Shown here in pieces: positions 32,673 through 37,389 of a stretch of 37,389 bases of DNA. The stretch lies in NCBI GenBank assembly GCA_028713055.1, contig JAQTOX010000011.1:1-37389 (forward strand). The letters run 5' to 3'. How positions within the stretch are numbered: position 1 is the stretch's first letter; each line of letters starts with the position of its first letter. The notes below the pieces were generated by a model. That model saw only the letters and a list, made by a program, of their open reading frames with translations, did not search any database and was not told the DNA's origin. The DNA comes from Methylococcales bacterium (GTDB lineage: Bacteria > Pseudomonadota > Gammaproteobacteria > Methylococcales > Methylomonadaceae). The position numbers were made by a program, and so were the translations under genes.

Positions 32673-35072
32673 ATGGCAGAAAGAAGAAAAAGTAGTGGTT
32701 CACGTTACGAACAGCCGTCCGCCCGTAAACGTAGAAACAAAAAAAAATCCTTTTCATTTCCTTGGTTTAGCAGCCTGCTACTGGTTGCATTGGGCGTGGG
32801 TGGTTCCTTATTGTTCGGTTATTTGGGTGTATTGGATTATAACGTCCGCAAACAATTCGAAGGTAAACGATGGGCAATTCCAGCGCGGGTTTATGCAAGT
32901 CCCGTTGAGCTTTATGTCGGTTACAGCATGAATGCGTCACAATTTGAAACGTTGCTGAAAACACTTTATTACCGCCAAGATACGAATCTAACTGCTGAAG
33001 GGACTTACGTTAAAAAAGGTTCGCAAATTACTGTCAAAACACACCCGTTTAATTTTTGGGACGCGCCTCAAGAAAGTAGTTTGGTTCGTTTAACATTTAA
33101 CGAATCGACCGTCGAAGGCATCGTCGATTTAGGCAAACAAGGTACAGAAATCGCGTTATTGCGAATGGATCCCGCGCAAATTGGCAGCTTGTATCCGCGT
33201 ATTAAAGAAGATCGCGTGCTAATTAAATTGCAAGAAGCTCCACCTGCATTGATTAACGCTTTGCTCGCGTCCGAAGACCGTGATTTTTATCACCATTTTG
33301 GATTGTCATTTCGTGGGATTGCACGCGCGATGCTAACGAATTTTCGTGCAGGTGCGATGGTGCAAGGTGGCAGCACGATTACGCAACAATTGGTGAAAAA
33401 CTTTTATCTTAGTTCCGAGCGCAGTTTAACGCGCAAAATTAACGAAGCGTTTATGGCGTTAATTTTGGAATATCGCTACAGTAAAAACGAAATTTTAGAA
33501 GCCTATTTAAACGAAATTTATTTAGGGCAAAACGGCAATAGTTCCGTGCATGGTTTTGGTTTAGCAAGCGAATTTTACTTTAATAGCACGTTGAAAGATT
33601 TGCCGTTGCATCAAATCGTTTCATTGGTTGCACTCGTTCGCGGACCTTCGTATTACGATCCTCGTCGGTCAGCGGATAGAGCAATTCAACGGCGCAATTT
33701 AATTCTGGATGAAATGGCAACGGCAAAATCTATTACGGTGAAACAAGCCACTGACGCAAAAGCAAAACCGTTGGGTGTCATTGCAAACGTAAACCGCTCG
33801 GCAAATCGTTATCCATATTTTATGGATTTGGTAAAACGGCAATTAAGTCAGGAATATCGCGAAGAAGATTTAACGTCAGAGGGTTTGAGTATTTTCACCA
33901 CGTTGGATACGCGAATTCAAGATACGCTGGAACAAACTGTTAAAACTCAACTCACACAACTCGAAAAATTACCGAAATCCATGGATAACTTAGAAGCGGC
34001 AGCTGTTGTGACACGTCGTGACAGTGGTGAAATTGCGGCGTTGACGAGTGGACGCGAAGTAGTGTCGGCAGGATTTAATCGTGCGTTAGATGCGGTGCGT
34101 CCAATTGGTTCGTTAATTAAACCTGTGATTTATTTGACAGCGTTAAACAATCCAAAAAAATACACCATTACGACTTCAGTGAGCGACAGCGAAATTGTTG
34201 TACCGAATAAAGGCAGTGAACCGTGGATTCCGAAAAATTACGACCATCGTGAACACGGCAATGTTAGTTTGCATCAAGCATTAGCGCATTCATACAATCT
34301 AGCAACAGTTCGAGTTGGGATGGATGTTGGCGTAAACAACGTTATTGATACGTTACGAAATATGGGTGTAACCCGCGAGGTGGAATCGTTCCCATCGTTT
34401 TTACTCGGTTCAGCACAACTCACGCCATTGGATGTGACGCAAATGTATCAAACATTAGCGGGCGACGGTTTTTTAAGTCGGTTAAAAGCAATTCGTGCCG
34501 TGGTTTCTGCAAAAGGTGAACGGTTGCAAAGTTATCCCTTTATCGTCAAGCAAGCGATTGATCCAGCAGTGACATACATTGTAAATACGATGTTGCAAGA
34601 AGTGATGACCGACGGCACAGGACATTCGGCTTACGATGTTTTTCCGAAAAGTTATGGCTTAGTTGGCAAAACAGGGACGACGAATGATGCGAAAGACAGT
34701 TGGTTTGCCGGTTATTCGGGTGATTATTTGTCGGTTGTGTGGATTGGTCGTGATGATAATAAACCAATGGGATTAACTGGCGCGACAGGAGCGTTACCGG
34801 TGTGGTTGGCGATCATGAAACAAATTTCGACACAACCCGTGAATCTAATTGCTCCAGATAATATCAAAATGGCGACATTTAGTAATTGTTCTGGTTCGCG
34901 TCGTTATCCTTACATTGCCGGTTCAGAACCACATACAAGGTCGTGTGATACTGTCGAAAATGTTGGCGGTGGTGGAAGTGGCGGCGGTTATTATGTACCT
35001 GATTCAGGTGGTTATAATGCAGATACCCCTGTTGAATCTGCGCCGATTAACGAATTACCAGAAAATTTTTAG
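32673..35072 (+). CDS. mrcB: Penicillin-binding protein 1B (bifunctional peptidoglycan synthase)
   Basis: Class A PBP that polymerises and cross-links peptidoglycan in the periplasm. Start 32673 (MAERRKSSG) is preferred over 32661 from promoter spacing, giving 799 residues; neither has a clear ribosome site. A basic cytoplasmic tail, one helix (about 33-55), a UB2H-like region (about 65-150), the GT51 domain (SEDRDFYHHFGLSFRGIARA; GGSTITQQLVKNFY; EAYLNEIYLGQNG) and the transpeptidase domain follow. Active-site motifs are SLIK (SxxK), SYN and KTGTTNDAKDSWF. The C-terminus is Gly-rich. Divergent from trkA. Confidence 0.95.
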   Translation: MAERRKSSGSRYEQPSARKRRNKKKSFSFPWFSSLLLVALGVGGSLLFGYLGVLDYNVRKQFEGKRWAIPARVYASPVELYVGYSMNASQFETLLKTLYYRQDTNLTAEGTYVKKGSQITVKTHPFNFWDAPQESSLVRLTFNESTVEGIVDLGKQGTEIALLRMDPAQIGSLYPRIKEDRVLIKLQEAPPALINALLASEDRDFYHHFGLSFRGIARAMLTNFRAGAMVQGGSTITQQLVKNFYLSSERSLTRKINEAFMALILEYRYSKNEILEAYLNEIYLGQNGNSSVHGFGLASEFYFNSTLKDLPLHQIVSLVALVRGPSYYDPRRSADRAIQRRNLILDEMATAKSITVKQATDAKAKPLGVIANVNRSANRYPYFMDLVKRQLSQEYREEDLTSEGLSIFTTLDTRIQDTLEQTVKTQLTQLEKLPKSMDNLEAAAVVTRRDSGEIAALTSGREVVSAGFNRALDAVRPIGSLIKPVIYLTALNNPKKYTITTSVSDSEIVVPNKGSEPWIPKNYDHREHGNVSLHQALAHSYNLATVRVGMDVGVNNVIDTLRNMGVTREVESFPSFLLGSAQLTPLDVTQMYQTLAGDGFLSRLKAIRAVVSAKGERLQSYPFIVKQAIDPAVTYIVNTMLQEVMTDGTGHSAYDVFPKSYGLVGKTGTTNDAKDSWFAGYSGDYLSVVWIGRDDNKPMGLTGATGALPVWLAIMKQISTQPVNLIAPDNIKMATFSNCSGSRRYPYIAGSEPHTRSCDTVENVGGGGSGGGYYVPDSGGYNADTPVESAPINELPENF

Positions 35073-35090
35073 TTTTTGTTTTGATGTTAC

Positions 35091-35244
35091 GCAGATAAAT
35101 TTAAAGGCATATCCCCCAGCCTTTCAGGCTGCCCCCTTCAAAGGGGGCGAAAGAGTAAAAAGCGACGGCTTTTGATTTTAATGGTTTTCCCCCTTTGAAG
35201 GGGGAACGCGAAGCGCAGGGGATGTGCTTTAATCCACTATCTGC
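35091..35244. repeat. Fold-back intergenic repeat (REP/MITE-like doublet)
   Basis: Two imperfect inverted copies. The left arm runs GCAGATAAATTTAAAGGCAT and then ATCCCCC, with hairpin CCCCCTTCAAAGGGGG (35132-35147). The right arm read in reverse is GCAGATAGTGGATTAAAGCA, then CATCCCC, with the same hairpin at 35189-35204. Between arms is a 40-bp AT-rich spacer. The whole 154 bp could fold into one long cruciform with internal hairpins. No transposase is present, so it would be mobilised in trans if mobile. It lies between PBP1b and lolA. Confidence 0.75.
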
Positions 35245-35275
35245 ATAAGATCAGTTTTTGTTTGAGAATAACATT

Positions 35276-35899
35276 ATGAAAAAAATGCGTTGGCTTATGG
35301 TCGCGTTGTTGAGTGTGAACAGTTTAATTGCCTTCGCCGAAGAAGCCCCAGTTAAACAATTTAAAACCTTTTTGAGTTCGGCAAAATCAATCACTGCGAA
35401 TTTTAAACAGGTGTTAATTAACGAGGCGGGTGATCCGCTTCAAACCAGTTACGGGCAGTTTTATTTGCAACGCCCCGGCAAATTTCGTTGGGATTATACG
35501 AAACCTTTTCAACAGCAAATTATTTCTACTTCCGGAAAAGTGTGGTTTTACGACACCGATTTGGAACAAGTGACCATTAAAAAGTTAGATGAATCGGTAG
35601 GTTCAACACCGGCATTATTATTAAGTGGTGATGTGCCATTAGAAGACAACTACAACATCGAGCAACAAGGTTCAGATGGCAATATGAATTGGGTTAAACT
35701 CGTTCCAAAAAGCCAAGATAGCACTTTCAAATATGTGTTGATTGGACTAGAAAAAGGTGTATTAAGCGGAATGCAATTAAACGACAATTTTGGACAATTG
35801 ACGCGCATTTATTTTTCGAATTTGAAAGTTAACCAATCTATCGAGGCAAATTTGTTTGAATTTACTGCGCCAAAGGGTGTTGATGTGTTTTCAGAATGA
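35276..35899 (+). CDS. lolA: Outer-membrane lipoprotein carrier LolA
   Basis: Periplasmic chaperone that shuttles lipoproteins from LolCDE to LolB. The ATG at 35276 (MKKMRWLMVALLSVNSLIAF) starts a clean signal peptide with cleavage near AFA-EE, giving 207 residues; an upstream in-frame TTG would only lengthen the N-terminus. Family features: TANFKQVLINEAG, SYGQFYLQRPGKFRWDYTKP, QQIISTSGKVWFYDTDLEQV and the closing FEFTAPKGVDVF. It follows the fold-back element by 31 bp; no promoter was clear. Confidence 0.95.
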   Translation: MKKMRWLMVALLSVNSLIAFAEEAPVKQFKTFLSSAKSITANFKQVLINEAGDPLQTSYGQFYLQRPGKFRWDYTKPFQQQIISTSGKVWFYDTDLEQVTIKKLDESVGSTPALLLSGDVPLEDNYNIEQQGSDGNMNWVKLVPKSQDSTFKYVLIGLEKGVLSGMQLNDNFGQLTRIYFSNLKVNQSIEANLFEFTAPKGVDVFSE

Positions 35900-36022
35900 T
35901 GTAGATTTGAAGAATGTTGTTTTTTATCAACATGATTTAGTTCTTTTCACTTTTCATTACTTATTGATCATTAGCCATTGATAAATAACATAATTTATTT
36001 TAAATAAAAATGACTTTAAAAC

Positions 36023-36051
36023 TTGTATGGAAATAATTTTGCTGGTATTAT
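36023..36051 (+). promoter_or_regulatory. Sigma-70 promoter of the outer-membrane protein gene
   Basis: TTGTAT (36023-36028), exactly 17 bp, TATTAT (36046-36051), with an extended -10 TG at 36043-36044. The start would be near 36058, giving a leader of about 73 nt. AT-rich sequence upstream could act as an UP element. Looks like a strong promoter. Confidence 0.75.
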
Positions 36052-36130
36052 CGCTGCCGTGAAATAAGTTTTGTTGTATAAAAACAAATTTTAAACTTTT
36101 AACTCCAAACGATTTATTGAGGATGAAACC

Positions 36131-37084
36131 ATGACTTCAAAAGCAAAATTAGCTTTAGGCGTAACGACTGCATTAGTTGCATTCGCAGCAGCAACCGTCG
36201 CGCCAGAAGCCGCTGCACATGCCGGCAAAAAAGCACATAAACATGCTAAAAAAGCACCGACTTATTCAACTGTTGAAACGCACAGTTCATCGTTTTCACA
36301 TTCAAACAGCAGCAACGCGAAAGTTGATGCTTTAGAATCACAATTGCAAGCGATGCAATCTGAAATCCGTAGCTTGAGAGCGGCATCGGGTCGCGCACAC
36401 ATCGATCCAGATACTGCAAAAGTTCAAGAGTTGGATCAATGGATGACTTCTGTGAAAAGCGAAGGTACGCCTTCTAAAGGCAGCAAAGACAACATGGTAT
36501 TCTTCCGTGGTGGCTATGGCTACAACGTTGATAAACGTGGTGGTACTTTAGACCCCACAGGTACAACAGGTGGCGCACCATTTGCTGGTGCGATTGGTGA
36601 TCATGGCGCGTGGTACTTTGGTGCTGGTTTTGACTTTGGCATCAATGACAATTTGTTTGGCATGATGCAAGGTACAGAAGTTTTAGCTGAATTGATGTTT
36701 GACTATAAACAATTGGGCGAGAAAAAAAGAAATGGTCTTACTCCTGCGATAAATGCAGCGACAGGATTACCAGCTGCTAACGCTCAAACAGCAACAGTGA
36801 ACGCATTATCATTAGCAGCTTCACCAAAAATTAAATTCTTCAAAGGTAGCAACTTCCGTCCTTGGTTGATTCCAGCTGGTTTTGAATTAACCGTTATCAG
36901 CCCTCCGTCTGATGCGATTACCGTATTAAATCCAGGCATGATGTTCGGTGCGGGTGCAGATTATAAAATCTGGAAAGACATTTATGCGGGTGCAGATGTT
37001 CGCTGGCATCAATCGTTTGATAATCTTGATGGCGTAAATACCAATGGAGTAACTGCTGGTGGTTATTTAGGTTTAGGTTTCTAA
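36131..37084 (+). CDS. Outer-membrane beta-barrel protein with coiled-coil N-terminus
   Basis: The 317-residue product begins with a signal peptide (MTSKAKLALGVTTALVAFAA, cleavage near AAA-HA). A His/Lys-rich segment follows (HAGKKAHKHAKKAP), then a short coiled coil (VDALESQLQAMQSEIRSLRA, about 65-85). The remainder alternates aromatic and glycine-rich strands (FFRGGYGYN, WYFGAGFDFG, IYAGADVRWH) and ends GGYLGLGF with a terminal Phe, as barrel substrates of the BAM machinery do. No specific porin family was recognised. GAGGA precedes the start. Own promoter and strong terminator: monocistronic and probably abundant. Confidence 0.82.
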   Translation: MTSKAKLALGVTTALVAFAAATVAPEAAAHAGKKAHKHAKKAPTYSTVETHSSSFSHSNSSNAKVDALESQLQAMQSEIRSLRAASGRAHIDPDTAKVQELDQWMTSVKSEGTPSKGSKDNMVFFRGGYGYNVDKRGGTLDPTGTTGGAPFAGAIGDHGAWYFGAGFDFGINDNLFGMMQGTEVLAELMFDYKQLGEKKRNGLTPAINAATGLPAANAQTATVNALSLAASPKIKFFKGSNFRPWLIPAGFELTVISPPSDAITVLNPGMMFGAGADYKIWKDIYAGADVRWHQSFDNLDGVNTNGVTAGGYLGLGF

Positions 37085-37110
37085 GTTGTTGTAAAAAACA
37101 AACACGAGAT

Positions 37111-37141
37111 AAAAAAAGGAGCTTAAACGCTCCTTTTTTTT
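37111..37141 (+). terminator. Rho-independent terminator after the outer-membrane protein gene
   Basis: AAAAAAAGGAGC, loop TTAAAC, GCTCCTTTTTTTT: a 5-bp GC core extended by an A/T stem, able to terminate in both directions. Confidence 0.93.
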
Positions 37142-37269
37142 GCCTAAAATTTAGCGCAAGTCATTAAAATTTCACATAACTTTATTAAGCTAAAGACATT
37201 GTTTATTTCTGCAACAAACTGCCGATAAACCAACCGCTATTTTTACTTTAATTTTTGAGGAATGCAGTT

Positions 37270-37389
37270 ATGAAATTTGACACTTTGTTGAATGTTTTTA
37301 ATCCAATCGCTGACGAAGAACACTGCGCCAGCTTAACGCCGTCTTTTTGTCCTGAAATTATCGATTTACTGAATTCGCAACGTCGTCCA
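37270..37389 (+). CDS. Start of an unidentified gene (partial, runs off the right edge)
   Basis: An ATG at 37270 behind GAGGA (37256-37261 region) opens a frame with no stop for 40 codons to the window end: MKFDTLLNVFNPIADEEHCA and onwards. No signal peptide or membrane segment is visible in this piece. Not recognised. The ribosome site and open frame support a real gene; nothing can be said of function. Confidence 0.6.
   Translation, partial: MKFDTLLNVFNPIADEEHCASLTPSFCPEIIDLLNSQRRP

Overview
The window looks like a chromosome segment from a low-GC (roughly 43% by eye) gammaproteobacterial methanotroph, most likely of the order Methylococcales. The decisive evidence is a complete soluble methane monooxygenase (sMMO) cluster with its chaperonin (mmoG) and sigma-54 activator (mmoR), set among gammaproteobacterial housekeeping genes (homodimeric-E1 pyruvate dehydrogenase, hslO, trkA/trkH, PBP1b, lolA, pilU). 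The genus cannot be fixed from sequence alone.

Layout. 1-2278 (minus strand): pilU-type retraction ATPase followed by a partial zinc-ribbon/membrane-anchored protein that runs off the left edge. 2438-7974: aceE-aceF-lpd pyruvate dehydrogenase operon with promoter, leader hairpin and terminator. 7990-9078: a decayed patch with two frameshifted genes (a small monooxygenase-like protein broken by a 10-bp tandem duplication; a methyltransferase broken in an A-tract) and a 26-bp direct repeat. 9171-13326: a GH17-GT2 membrane glycosyltransferase, a DUF445 membrane protein and a YcgR/PilZ-type c-di-GMP receptor, possibly a cell-envelope glucan module. 13391-15503: tightly overlapping sulfurtransferase, YbfF-like esterase and cobU, facing a UMF1-type MFS transporter. 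16981-19239: multicopper oxidase plus a DUF1348/SnoaL-like protein, closed by a 14-bp tandem repeat and a strong terminator.

19366-28817 is the sMMO locus: inverted-repeat candidate UAS, possible IHF site, perfect -24/-12 promoter, structured 5' leader, mmoX-mmoY-mmoB-mmoZ-(long stem-loop)-mmoD-mmoC, a 105-aa gene of unknown function, mmoG, terminator, then mmoR from its own promoter with a perfect palindrome over the -10. MmoX/Y/Z form the hydroxylase, MmoB tunes it, MmoC supplies electrons from NADH, MmoG is thought to assist folding or activation, and MmoR with sigma-54 drives transcription when copper is scarce. Two features depart from the usual picture: mmoD, tied to copper-switch control and hydroxylase binding, carries an in-frame TAA at codon 36; and MmoG carries Asn where GroEL has its catalytic Asp398.

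28814-37389: hslO, trkH and trkA on the minus strand; then PBP1b, a 154-bp fold-back intergenic element, lolA, a strongly expressed-looking outer-membrane protein with its promoter and terminator, and the start of an unidentified gene. No rRNA, tRNA, CRISPR array, transposase or phage gene was found.
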